A stretch of 64,000 nt of DNA from Pyrus communis (lineage: Eukaryota > Streptophyta > Magnoliopsida > Rosales > Rosaceae): the NCBI RefSeq assembly GCF_963583255.1, contig NC_084803.1, positions 16,813,428-16,877,427 on the forward strand. The letters are read 5' to 3'. This document shows positions 47,202-58,415 of this stretch, in pieces (position 1 is the stretch's first letter; each line of letters starts with the position of its first letter). A program made the translations under genes and the position numbers. The notes under the pieces were generated by a model. It worked only from the letters and a program-made list of their open reading frames with translations. It was not told the DNA's origin and searched no databases.

Positions 47202-48062
47202 CTACACGTACTGGCGGTTGTTGGAACTCTTCTGGTGTATGCTCATGCACTTGGCCACAGATTCTGCATAATATAACCAGTAAACTACTACAAGAGTGGA
47301 TGAAGGATTTTGATGGCTTGCATATGTTACCTTCTAGTTTCAGTAGCGCACTCGTTCCTTCCGGGAGCTTTTTCTCCTGCACGGACAACATTTGATTCAG
47401 TTCGTCTTCTCCAAGAGCAGAAAGAAGGTACGAGGTAGAGAGCTTACTAAACAAGCATGCCAGTAATAGAGTTCCCACTTAGAACTAGCATCTACTCCCT
47501 TGAGGAACTGTTCCATGAGCTTCTGCATTTCGGAAAATGCAAACTCTGTCAGACAAATATACTTTGGCGATTAAGTAGATATGAACACAAAATTTCAAAC
47601 TTTTGAAACTTTCCCCGGATGAAAAATAACCTGACAAAAGACTAATGCGGAAAATCGATTCAAATATTGTGGGATGCCGTTAGATGAACGGTGTAACAGA
47701 GTTATATGTGGAATCCGTCGCGGATTTCACATTTGTCAATACTATGAGATTCATATCAACCAACGCATGTCAATGAAATTATAACATCTTAGGTGATGGA
47801 TCAGCTAGGATTTCTGAAGCAAGTTCAAACAGCACCTCTTCCAATCCAAGTGGAATCGGGTGTTCTTCTCCAAAAGCATAGCTGCTTGTATAGGTCAAGC
47901 TCCATGTATTTTTGTGTTTGAAGTAAAGAACTAACAGTTAAAAAGTCTGGAGTATCGATACTGAAACACCATAAAAAATCTTCGTATTTGCAGTATGTTC
48001 ACTCGTGTGCTTTGCATGCTTCAAAGGGTCAAGACCCATGATTGCTTTTCTCAGATCATGCT
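47202..48062 (-). pseudogene. 3' fragment of an RFC3-like gene in unit A
   Basis: Exons homologous to the last exons of the complete gene at 54673-58415 are visible. They cover AFGEEHPIPLGLEEVLFELA (near 47870-47780), a shortened FFIRGKFQK exon (near 47630) with about 70 bases lost, KLMEQFLKGVDASSKWELYY (47510-47440), DELNQMLSVQEKKLPEGTSA (47420-47335) and the terminal SVAKCMSIHQKSSNN...V-stop (to 47202). The upstream AAA+ part is missing because the duplication junction cuts it at about 48062. One donor (AAGAGGTAATC in the intact gene) has become AAGATGTTATAA. With no promoter or ATPase domain, it is a decaying fragment. Confidence 0.85.
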
Positions 48063-48248
48063 TCCATTTTTGGCATGACCATACAAAGTTCACATGGAGT
48101 TGGTTTCCATGGGCGAATTAAAACACATGTTGTAGAGAGTTATATACGTGAAATGCCTACAATTTCTTGAGAAAATAGCACGTTTTGATGCCACAAAAAG
48201 AATAGTGCAAGTGCCGACTGCATATTTGTGACCAATAGTGATTGTCTT

Positions 48249-48423
48249 AATTTTTTTTTAAAATTGTTTCGAACGAAATGATATTATCTATACTAAAGTG
48301 TTTGGTCTCACAATAAGGTAGTAATAATATGGTTCAAATTTTCCTTTGACGAGAATCGAACATAAGACCTTTCACTTACAAATGAAGAGGAATACCATTA
48401 GACTGTAGTACTAAGTGGAAAGC
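48249..48423 (-). mobile_element. SINE inserted in unit B only
   Basis: Minus-strand copy of the 9119 family (gatattatctatactaaag, ctcacaataaggtagtaat, gagaatcgaacataagacct). It is bracketed by gattgtctt at 48240-48248 and 48424-48432. Unit A is uninterrupted here (agtcattgttgtactta). Confidence 0.8.
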
Positions 48424-48581
48424 GATTGTCTTTATTTAAAAAGATTAGACTATATTAAGTATGCTTAATGTCAAATGTTATGGACATTGTTTTAGTCATT
48501 AATAAGTTATCATTTTTGTTATACTCAAGGAAGTAGGGCTGCACTTGATTATTAATAGGCTCAGAAGCTAACCCACCACAA

Positions 48582-48890
48582 GGATTTGGATCCCATCCGA
48601 ATTTAAATTGTGGGTATCCTAAAGATCCTCACATCTTAATCATTCATCGTGCATTGTGCGGTCAAAAATCATTTGATTTTTTTAATTTAAAATTAAACAC
48701 AAATAGTACCTGACGAAAACTAATCGCACAATGTACGATGAACGGCTAGGATGTAGGAGTTTTCGTCAAGTACTATTTGTGTTTAATTTTAAATAAAAAA
48801 TATCAAATGATTTCTGACTGCATGATGAATGACTAAGATGTGAGGATCTCTAGGATCCCCACAATTTGAATCTGGATGAGACCCAAATCC
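48582..48890. mobile_element. Foldback element 1
   Basis: Left arm 48582-48720 (starting ggatttggatcccatccg) and right arm 48759-48890 (ending ggatgagacccaaatcc) are long imperfect inverted repeats of about 135 bases around a 38-base loop. They carry the mirrored blocks cacaaatagtac and atcctcacatctta. No coding capacity. Confidence 0.85.
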
Positions 48891-48927
48891 CTAATAAAAA
48901 ATAGCCCTTCAGCCTGATGATTTCCTT

Positions 48928-49125
48928 GGAATCGGATGCTCTCCGGACCTAAAGGAACTGAGCCCACTCATCAAATGATTCGGACCACTAAAATTTGATC
49001 CACGACTACAAACATGGAGCTCCTCTAAAAGTTATAATAATTATAGTTGTTTGATCAAATTTCAATGATCCAGATCATTTGATTCTTGGGCTCAGTTCCT
49101 TTGGATCCGAAGGAGATTTGGTTCC
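48928..49125. mobile_element. Foldback element 2
   Basis: A second, different inverted repeat starts 37 bases after the first. The left arm has ctaaaggaactgagcccact and atcaaatgat; the right arm mirrors these as atcatttgattcttgggctc and agttcctttggatcc. The arms are about 80 bases with a 35-base centre. Confidence 0.8.
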
Positions 49126-49413
49126 GAGTTCCTTAAGCCACAAGTCTGTCTCCACCGACATAATAATAAATAATGCACGTCTCTATGAAAATTTATGAGT
49201 CCGCACTTGATTATTCTTAGTCTGCATAAGAGCTATTAGTTCAAGTGGTAGACCATTTTTTTATGACACTAGCTTGATTCTTGTCCTTAATTATTTTGAA
49301 AGAAAAAGAACGACATTTCAGTACTATGACGTTAAATGTTGAGTATTGATAAATTCCATATTTTTGTACAGACCTTGTAGCTCAAAATTTTAAGAGCATT
49401 TGCTCTTTTAGAG

Positions 49414-51947
49414 GAGAAATTTTGGGAAGATCTTGGAGACTTGGTGCAAGGAATTGCTCAGACGGAGAAGGTATTTATAGGAGGAGATTTAAATGGACAC
49501 TTGGGCAAGGAGATAGGCAACTATGGAGGTTTTCATGGTGGCCATGGTTTTGGGGAGAAAAACGAGAATGGGGAAGCCATCTTGGATTTTGCAATGGCAT
49601 ATGATCTTTTCTTAGCCAACATCTTCTTTAAGAAGAGAGAAGAACATGTGATCACCTACAAGAGTGGGTCGTCAAAAACACAAATAGATTTTCTTCTAAT
49701 GAGGAAAAGGGATCGTATAACTTGTAAGGATTGCAAAGTTATACCAGGAGAGAGCTTGGCTAATCAACATCGCTTGTTGGTGATGGATGTACATATCAAA
49801 AGAGAGAGAAAAAAGAATAAGACTTGAAGTGCCCAAGGACTAGATGGTGAAATCTAAAAGGAGAAAAACAAGCCATTTTCAAAGAGAAAGTAATCACCCA
49901 ATGCGTGTGGGATAGAGAGGGGGAAGCTAGCCAAATGTGGGATTCCATGGCTAGTTGTATTCGAAAAATAGCAAAAAAGGTATTAGGAGAGTCCAAGGGC
50001 TTTGCTCCACACCAAAAGGAATCTCGGTGGAGGAATAAGGAGGTACAAACAAAGGTAAAGGCTAAGAAGGAATGTTGTAAAGCCTTATACAATGATATGA
50101 TCGATGAAAATGGTGAAAGGTATAGAATAGCGAAGCAGAAGGCGAAGAAAGCTGTGAGAGAAGCTAAGCTAGCGGCTTATGACGATATGTATAAGCGACT
50201 AGATACTAAATAAGGAGAGTTGAATATCTATAAACTAGCTACAACAAGGGAAAAGAAGACAAGGGGCCTAAACCAAGTGAGGTGCATCAAGGATGAGGAT
50301 GGAAAGGTTCTTGCTACAGAGAACGCGGTCAAAGATAGATGGAGAGGTTATTTTCATAATCTTTTCAATGAAGGACATGAAACGAGTACTTCTTTGGGGG
50401 AGTTGAGTAACTCAGAAGAGTGTAGAAACTACTTATTTTACCGCCGAATCAGGAAGGAAGAAGTGGTTGTAGCTTTGAAAAAGATGAAGCATAGAAAAGC
50501 AGTGGGCCCAGATGATATATCGATCGAAGTGTGGAAAGTCTTGGGAGAGACGGGTATAACATGTCTCACGTACCTTTTCAATAGGATTTTGAAAACGAAG
50601 AAGATGCCAAATGAGTGGCGAAAGAGCACTCTGGTGCCTATCTACAAGAATAAGGGTGACGTACAAAATTACATGAATTATAGGGGTATTAAGCTAATGA
50701 GTCATACAATGAAGCTCTGGGAGAGAGTCATTGAGCATAGATTGAGGCAAGAGACATGGGTTTCGGACAACCAATTCGGATTCATGCCAGGGCGCTCAAC
50801 CATGGAGGCAATTTATCTCTTACGAAGATTGATGGAAAGATATAGAGATAGGAAAAATGATTTACACATGGTCTTTATAGATTTGGAAAAAGCATATGAT
50901 AGGGTCCCAAGAGACATCCTTTGGAGGATTTTAGAGAAGAAAATAGTACGAATAACATATATCCAAGCTATAAAGGATATGTATGATGGAGCAAAGACTG
51001 CTGTAAGAACTCATGAAGGACAAACTGAAAGCTTCCCCATAATTGTAGGGTTACATCAAGGCTCATCCTTAAGTCTTTACCTTTTTGCATTGGTAATTGA
51101 TGAGTTAACGAGACATATTCAAGATAATATTCCTTGGTGTATGCTTTTCGCAGACGATATAGATGAAACTCATGAAGGGGTAAATATGAAGCTTAACCTT
51201 TGGAAAGAAGTGTTGGAATCTAAAGGTCTTCTAAAGGTCTTCACCTAAGCCAATCAAAGACATAATATATGGAGTGCAAGTTCAGTGCAAATGAAGGCCA
51301 AAATGAGTTAGGGGTGAAGATCAGAGATCGGGAAGTCCCAAAGAGCGACCGCTTTTGCTACCTAGGATCTATCTTGAAAAAGAATAGAGAATTAGATGGA
51401 GACCTCAACCATAGAATACAAGTTGGATAGATGAAGTGGAAGAGTGCATCCGGCGTGTTGTGTGACCGTTGTATGCCACTGAAGCTCAAGGGAAAATTTT
51501 ATAGGATGACAATAAGGCCGGCGATGTTGTATGGCACGGAATGCTGGGTGGTGAAGCATCAACACGTACATAAAATGGGTATAGCGGAGATGAGGATGCT
51601 TCGTTGGATGTGTGGGCACACGAGAAAGGATAAGATTAGGAATGAGGATATCCGAAGTAAAGTAGGAGTAGCCGAAATTGAAGGAAAGATGAGAGAAAAT
51701 CGGTTACAGTGGTTTGGACATGTACAAAGAAGGCCTACTGACACTCCAGTTAGAAGATGCAACTATAGAACAAAGGTCCAGGGCTGAAGGGGTAGAGGAA
51801 GACCTATGAAAACTTTGGAAGAGACTTTAAGAAAAGACTTAGAGTACTTGGATCTAATGGAGGACATGACACAGAACCAAGCGCAATGGCGTTCTAGGAT
51901 TCATATAGCCGACCCCACTTAGTGAGAAAAAGGCTTTGTTGTTGTTG
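49414..51947 (+). mobile_element. RTE-type LINE, 5'-truncated and inactive
   Basis: A perfect 15-bp target duplication, tttgctcttttagag (49399-49413 and 51948-51962), brackets 2.5 kb. The 5' end falls inside the apurinic endonuclease domain: GGDLNGHLG, ENGEAILDFA and QIDFLLMRKRD remain, but the catalytic N-terminal half is lost. A reverse transcriptase follows (near 50480-51160), with [43 protein letters not shown] and the FADDI active-site box. Immediately after FADD the usual three residues seem deleted. Stops interrupt the reading at about 49825, 50211, 51246 and 51428. The 3' end is a GTT repeat (gttgttgttg), as in RTE elements. It lies about 680 bases upstream of the RER1 copy B start codon. 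Confidence 0.93.
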
Positions 51948-52623
51948 TTTGCTCTTTTAGAGAAATTTTTCAGTGTGATCGGTATATAGAGTGGTACAGT
52001 ATATGTCACTATACAAATAGTGGGATATATGTGTTAAAAATTTAATAACTTAAAAAAAAGAAATTTCTTACTACTTATAAAAACACGTGCTGTACCACCT
52101 GCTCAATACAGTTGGAAAGAAAGGGAAAAAAATGAATTCGATATTTTGAAAGCCAATTACGTGAGCCTGGGTCTCATTGGGATAAATTGCCTGTTTGACC
52201 CGGCCCGTTATTAGGCCTGCTCTCGAAGCTAGAGCGGGTAAGAACTTTCACCATCCCCGTCTCCCAGAGCTTTATGAACAAAAGAGATCACGAGAGCCAA
52301 TCGTGGAGCGGCAAGAGTCGTAAATCCATCGGCTTCACGAAACCCTAACTCCCTCGCCAGGTAATTTTCTCTCTCGCTGATCCTACATTCTTTTTTGCTT
52401 GATTTAGCTTAGTCCGCAGTTAATTTATTCAATTCGTTCACTCATTTATGCACAAGGACAATCTGTAGCTTCCTATTTGTTTACCGAGAAAATGGCGATA
52501 GCAAATTTCGATTCATACATTTTTTCTCAATTCTGATGTTCTATGTTGAGCAAACAAAAGTTAGTTTCTAAAAATGAAAAAGCAATCATTTTTGTTGCAA
52601 TTTTTTGGTAGAATCCGGATTTG

Positions 52624-54030
52624 ATGGAGGGAATTGGAAGTGAGGGCGGAGCAGCGGCGGCGCCACTGGCCCAATGGCGGAGCGATTTTGCGAGAGCATT
52701 CCAGTACTATTTGGATCGGTCAACGCCTCACACTGTGAATAGATGGCTTGGAACCCTAGTTTTGGCTATGATTTACATTCTGCGTGTGTACTATGTTCAG
52801 GGGTTCTATGTTGTCTCCTATGGCCTGGGGATCTACGTCTTGAATCTCTTGATTGGTTTCTTCTCGCCGAAGGTTGACCCGGAGCTTGAGTCCGTGGATG
52901 GGCCTTCATTGCCAACAAGTGGTTCTGATGAGTTTAAGCCTTTTGTTCGCCGCCTTCCCGAGTTTAAGTTCTGGTAAATTTCTTTCATCCTTTTGCTTCT
53001 TATGTGCAGTGATGGTGTTAAAACAATAGTATTGCGTGGTTCAGTGTGATTTCTTATGTTCGGGGTTATTCTCGTTTTGATGGAAAACCCCCTTTCCATA
53101 TGCTGTGTATGTTAAAGGATGTGTGAATGTATCTTGTAGTTGTAATAAATGCTTCAAATGTCATCTAGTTATGTCCGCATGCTATTTTTCCTTTGTGTAG
53201 TTGGTTCAACTTACGTAGAAATGTATGAAAGCCATATATTTCCAGCTTTGCAGAAGGGTTTTCATGGGTTTTACTCTAGTGGTAGAAAACTGTTTCTGAA
53301 TAATGACGGGAGTAGTTCTTTAACTACTAAAGGATGGTTTTGCTGTTGAAGTATCGGCACAGTTTATAGGAATTTGGATATAGAAGTTATTGAATGCTTG
53401 AGTAACTGAGTCAACTGGGTGTTTATCCGATGGCGTATCAGGTAACATAAATCAGTAAGTGAATTTCAGATTTCGTGCTCCCATCTGATTCATGTGTATT
53501 GGAATTATACCAGTGGACTGGTTCAATACCTAGTTTCATGACTAAACTGGCTCACCTCACAAAATGAAGAGCAGCAAGGAAGTTGAATTATCTCTAATAT
53601 TAATATCACACTTCTTTAAAATCGCGAGGAGTTTTAATGTACTGATGTTGTATTGATAACGAAGTTTTTATTGTCATGGAAAATGAATGTGTTCATTGTT
53701 TTTCAGGTATTCCATCACAAAGGCATTTGTTGTTGCATTCATCATGACCTTTATTTCTCTGCTGGATGTACCTGTTTTCTGGCCAATACTGCTATGCTAC
53801 TGGATTGTTCTGTTTGTCCTCACAATGAAACGGCAGATCCTACACATGATCAAATACAAATATGTTCCATTTGATATCGGGAAGAGGGTGAGTAAACATT
53901 TCTCATTCTTTCTCCCCATCTTTGTTGTAGGCCCTTGTATGTAGGTCGGTGAGTCATTCCTTATCATGAATGGAAACTAATTACATACTATCTCCGTCTG
54001 TTTCTGCAGCGATACACTGGAAAAAAGTAG
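52624..54030 (+). CDS. RER1: RER1 protein, copy B
   Basis: Three exons (52624-52973, 53707-53887, 54010-54030) of exactly the same lengths as copy A encode 183 residues. The differences from copy A are L4I, V to L in LVLAMIY, I to V in GIYVLN, L to V in ESVDG, I to V in AFVVAF and S to T in RYTGKK. All lie in hydrophobic or tail positions where such exchanges are mild. The membrane topology and the [14 protein letters not shown] signature are unchanged, so both copies should work as Golgi-to-ER retrieval receptors. The 5' UTR intron is also kept (donor near 52360). The LINE sits upstream, in what would be the promoter, so expression may differ from copy A. Confidence 0.96.
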
Positions 54031-54672
54031 TCTGAATGGGAGCGGCTTTTCTACAAATCTGAAATCAAATTCTGCTGATTTGTAGAACCTTGAGTGAAAG
54101 CAAAATGATAAATTTGGGCTTTTAAGTATGTTTGAAGGTAATGTTCACTCACTATACTTGAACATGTGTTAGACTCTAGTTTAGAAGTGGATGCCCTAAT
54201 AGTTAATCATAGTTCAAGTTGCACTCATTTTTCTTGAAAACATTTCCTAGCAAATTAAAATATACATTGTTGAAGACACAGCTAACAGCAGTCTATGTTA
54301 TATTGTTCAGTGTATTTGTTGCAAGTAAAGCATGAGAAGATGTTCCATGTTCAGATGGGTGTGTTTACGCTCTTTTCATACTAAAATATTGTTCACATGC
54401 TTTTCGTTGTTCATTTTAAAAGATATACGTAAAGACCGAACCGAGAATGTGTAAGCTTGTTTTATTCCTTTTTGTCTAAACAAAGATAATCATGGCTTTG
54501 TACCATATCTAAAGCTTAATGATCATCTTGAACCTAGGAAAAAAGCTTCAGGGCTGTTTGTCTCTGTCTCGTTCTGTTTTTTCCCGAGTATTAGACTGCA
54601 GTAACACAATGTTGAAAAAAAACATATACATAGGCGGAAAGTAACGATCAACTCTCAACGAGGGCATATAAA

Positions 54673-57600
54673 CTACACGTACTCCCGGTGGTTGGAACTC
54701 TTCCGGTGTATGCTCATGAACTTGGCCACAAATTCTGCATAAAAAGTGCATGATTAACCTGTAAGCTGACTACAGAAGTGGATTTGTGCCAAATTATTGA
54801 ATGCTTATATAATTGGATGCAGAATTTTAGTGGTTTGCATATGTTACCTTCTAGTTTCAGTAATGCACTTGCCCCTGCGGGGAGTCTTTTCTCCTGCGAG
54901 GACAAGATTTGAGTCAGTTTATCATCCATCTCTGAGAGCGAAAGAAGAAATGAGGGAGAGAACTTACGTAGTAAGCATGCCAGTAATAGAGTTCCCTCTT
55001 AGAACTAGATGCTACTCCCTTTAGGAACTGTTCCACGAGCTTCTGCATTTCGGAAAATGCGAACTCCATCACAAAATTATACTTTGGTGACTAACTAGAT
55101 ATGAACAAATTCGAGGTATCGATGCAGTACCAGTAGAATCAGTTTCGGATGGACAAAATCTATAAGAAGCTTTTGAAACTTTCCCCGGATGAAAAATAAT
55201 CTGGCAAAAGATTAATGCGGAAAATCAATTCAAGCATAGGGGGATGCTGTTAGATGAACGGTGTAACTGAGTTAGGTGTGACAACTCTCGTGGGTTTCAC
55301 ATCGGTGAATGACTTTGAGATTCACATCATTCAACGGATGCCAATAAAATGATTACCTCTCTCACAGTCATTCACCGGATGCCAATAAAATGATTACAAT
55401 GATTACCTCTTGGGTGACGGATCGGCTAGGATTTCTGAAGCGAGTTCAAGCAGCACCTCTTCCCATCCAAGTGGAATTGGTTGTTCATCTTCAAAAGGAT
55501 AGCTGCATGGGCAAAGCTCTTTGTAAGTTGACTTTACAATAAACTCAAAATTCCCAACATTTGTATTGCCATATGTTCTCACTTGTGTGCTTTGCATGCT
55601 TCAAGACCCATGACTGCTTCTCTCAGATTCTGCTTTGATTCATTTGCAATCTTACTAGCAAAGCTCATAGGTAGGTCAAAGTCCTCCTTGCTGGCTATCT
55701 GAATAAGAACTTCCATAATCTGGCAAAGAAAACCACGTTGGCTGAAAACGTTGTGTTTTCTCCATGCACGCGAGTTTGAATCTCCCTCTCCGCAGTTTAT
55801 ATTAGTTTAAGGTAAAATTAAAATAACATCTCAGGAACTCTACGGTCCATGTAATACTTACTTCATGAGTCGCAGGAGCATCAACCTTGATGACCATGCA
55901 CCGGTTTTTCACCAATTCAATGACGCGGGTGTCATTTTGGCAGCAGAGTATGAGCTTCCACGATTCCGAGTAACAGTCCATGATCCATTTGATCAAATGC
56001 TGAATGTGCGCTGTTGCTTTGTCAACACCGTACAGAACCATCACTGGAACAAAAAGGAAAAACATGTTGGGGTTTTGAGAGAAATAGTTCAAAAGTGTTT
56101 GGAAGGGATTTGTGGGTGTGTTGAGAGAATTTTGACCTCTATGATTTGCCTTGGAATTTATAGAGCTGACTTCATGAGCAATTTCGTTGTTATTGTTTAT
56201 TTCCTTGACTAAACCCATTAGGGCATATCTGGCATTTGGTTCCAGTTGTACATTGAGTTCTACATGGTGAGGACTGGATGTCAATGGAACCACTACTTGC
56301 ATTGGCCTTTGTTCCTGTCACCATTGGGTTATGTAAGAGAGATTGGAAAACGCTCGTTCACCCATACAGATGAATCACAGTCTGACACATGCACATAAGT
56401 TTTTTCCTTTGTGCTTTTGGTAAGTTATTTACGCATATGTGTCAGCATGTGATTTCTAAGTAAGAAGAAACGACTCGTTTAACTGTAAGAACATTATGAG
56501 CATTTCACAAAATGTAAAGCATTATTTCAATATCTCAAATGTCTACTCAAATGTCTAATTCACAACAGAATACCTGAACCCGGAAGTATCTTAAATCATG
56601 AGAAATCTGCAGAGAGGAAAACAAAAGTAAAAAAACCAAAAACAGATCATTTTAATCCATCTTCAAGGAAAAAGATTCGAACTTTATTGTATTTGATGTA
56701 AAGAAACATACTTCCCAGCTCGCATCGCCGTATGTTTCCCGTAGATATGCCATTGTTAGAGCTTTCTTCCCAGAACCAGTTGGTCCAGTAAGCAAAATAG
56801 GGGGACGGACGTTATCAATCACCTACATATTCAACAGAGCATGAGTAAGAAAGCATGAAGGAAACCGAAAACAAACATGCACAAGGCCTGCAGATGTTAC
56901 GTATTTGCGTATGCAGCTAGAAAAAATACGCAGAACAAACGATCAAAATGGGTGAAATACGCACAAATGGAAATTGTTATAAAACAAAAAACAAAACCGG
57001 AGGGACGCCAATACAATAAACGGCTGTATTGTCTGTTTAGTGTCTTGCAGTTTTATTTTCAACTGGAACTTTGTTATCAGTTCTGTCTGCGCATATTTAA
57101 TCAGAAAATTACTCACAAGTTGCTTGAGAACTTGAGCTTCTTGTTTGTGGCAAGTGAATCCGTTCAATGAACTAGGGCGATGCTTATCAGCCCATAACTG
57201 CCTGAGACTTTCCACCACGAACGCTTTCTCGATGAATGCAGCTTCATTGAACGCGCTATGCTCAGGTGATAATTTTTTGTTCTTGCAAGAACTCTTTCTC
57301 ATACACGAAAACCACGCCTGACTTTCGCTCTTCCTCCTGTTGTCTGTGAACTTCCTCATGCTGGCTGTTGTCGTCCTGCTTGCATCACTCGTCTTGCTGC
57401 TAGCCATGCTCAGCTTCCCACTGCTCTGCCTGCTCACCGCAGAGCTGGAAGTGGTGGTGGTTGTCTGTGACAGACCATACGGGGACAAAAGTCCGCGGAC
57501 GTTCACATCCTGATCAAAGTTACTGTTTGATCGAGTGGTACTTCTCTGTTGAGAGGCAGCAGAGGAAACCACTTTCGGATTTTGTAAGTGATTTCGAGGC

Positions 57601-58415
57601 AATGCCATGACATCGCACTCTCTAGAGAAGAAGATATCACCTGCTGCAATAGAATCCGAGCTTTCGTAAACCGGAGCAGCTTTGTTATTCAACATCGAGT
57701 TTGGAGAAGTTCTAGCAAGCTTTGCATGGGCAAGCATTTCGTTAATTTCGCCAACAGACGGCGTGCTCACTTGCCTTTGCTTCTGATGAGCCATGCTTTT
57801 GGATAACGGGGATGGAGTCCTCTCCCCTTTCGTAGGCGTGATCGAACGATTCCTCTGCTGGTTAGTTTCTCTCGGTGATCTATGCTGCGGAGCAGCTGTT
57901 GATCTTCTGCTGTTCCTTCGCTGATGTTGTTGGTTTCTGTTTGAGCCTACAATCTCATCACCATCGTCGTTCATATTGCGCTCTTCTCGGTCTGTTTGAA
58001 AAGGTGAAACGTGTCTCCTGCGCTCGGACTTTCCCAAGGGGCTGATGTTCCTATGAATATCAGAACCCGCCATTGGCAAAGTTCGAGCATTGCTGTCATC
58101 TCTTCTGGGCTTGTAGGGCGACTTGCTGCTGGTTCTTCTTCGAACCGGACTTACCACGGAGGTAGTTCTTGGAGTAGGGCCGTCATATTCAAGCCTCGAA
58201 GATCTCCTGCTCTGCTTCAAAGGGCTGATCGTTCTTCCCAAATACAACTCAGGTTTTGCCCCTTCAGACTGCCATTCTCCACTTGGCCATTTGTTTCTGC
58301 CGTGCCAAGGGCTATCTGGGATGTCTGTCTCGGCATAAGATGGCTCATATCCACTCTTCCTTTGCTTCACCGGCGTCAGAGAATTCCTACTGGGCCTTGA
58401 CCAATTATTCTCCAT
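54673..58415 (-). CDS. RFC3-like AAA+ clamp-loader-type protein with long basic N-terminus
   Basis: Eleven exons (first 58415-57117, last 54734-54673) join in frame to about 774 residues. Residues 1-400 are basic, Ser/Arg-rich and probably disordered ([20 protein letters not shown]; a [19 protein letters not shown] run). A clamp-loader domain follows: [18 protein letters not shown], Walker [11 protein letters not shown], a Walker B-like MVLYGVDKA and sensor-1-like LILCCQNDT. The usual SRC of RFC proteins is NRC here ([13 protein letters not shown]). The C-terminal part ([32 protein letters not shown]) resembles the RFC oligomerisation domain. RFC complexes load the PCNA clamp; because of the altered boxes and the long extension, I would not call this the core subunit. 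Its last exons were also copied into unit A. Confidence 0.85.

Larger units (their letters stand above)
43128..48062. repeat. Segmental duplication unit A
   Basis: This unit matches 48063 to about 55645 in order: the atttttggcatgacc start (43128 versus 48068), tttgatgccacaaaa (43237/48185), the RER1 gene (+), then the 3' exons of an RFC3-like gene (-). It ends within the exon equivalent to 55620-55645. Unit A has its own Harbinger-like MITE and SINE, and lacks the LINE and foldbacks of unit B. Confidence 0.9.
48063..55645. repeat. Segmental duplication unit B
   Basis: Second unit of the tandem duplication. It carries, in order, the gene-free leader, a SINE, two foldback elements, an RTE LINE, RER1 copy B and the 3' exons of the complete RFC3-like gene. 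It is longer than unit A (about 7.6 versus 4.9 kb), mostly because of the 2.5-kb LINE. Homology to unit A stops near 55645, inside the complete RFC3-like gene. Confidence 0.9.
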
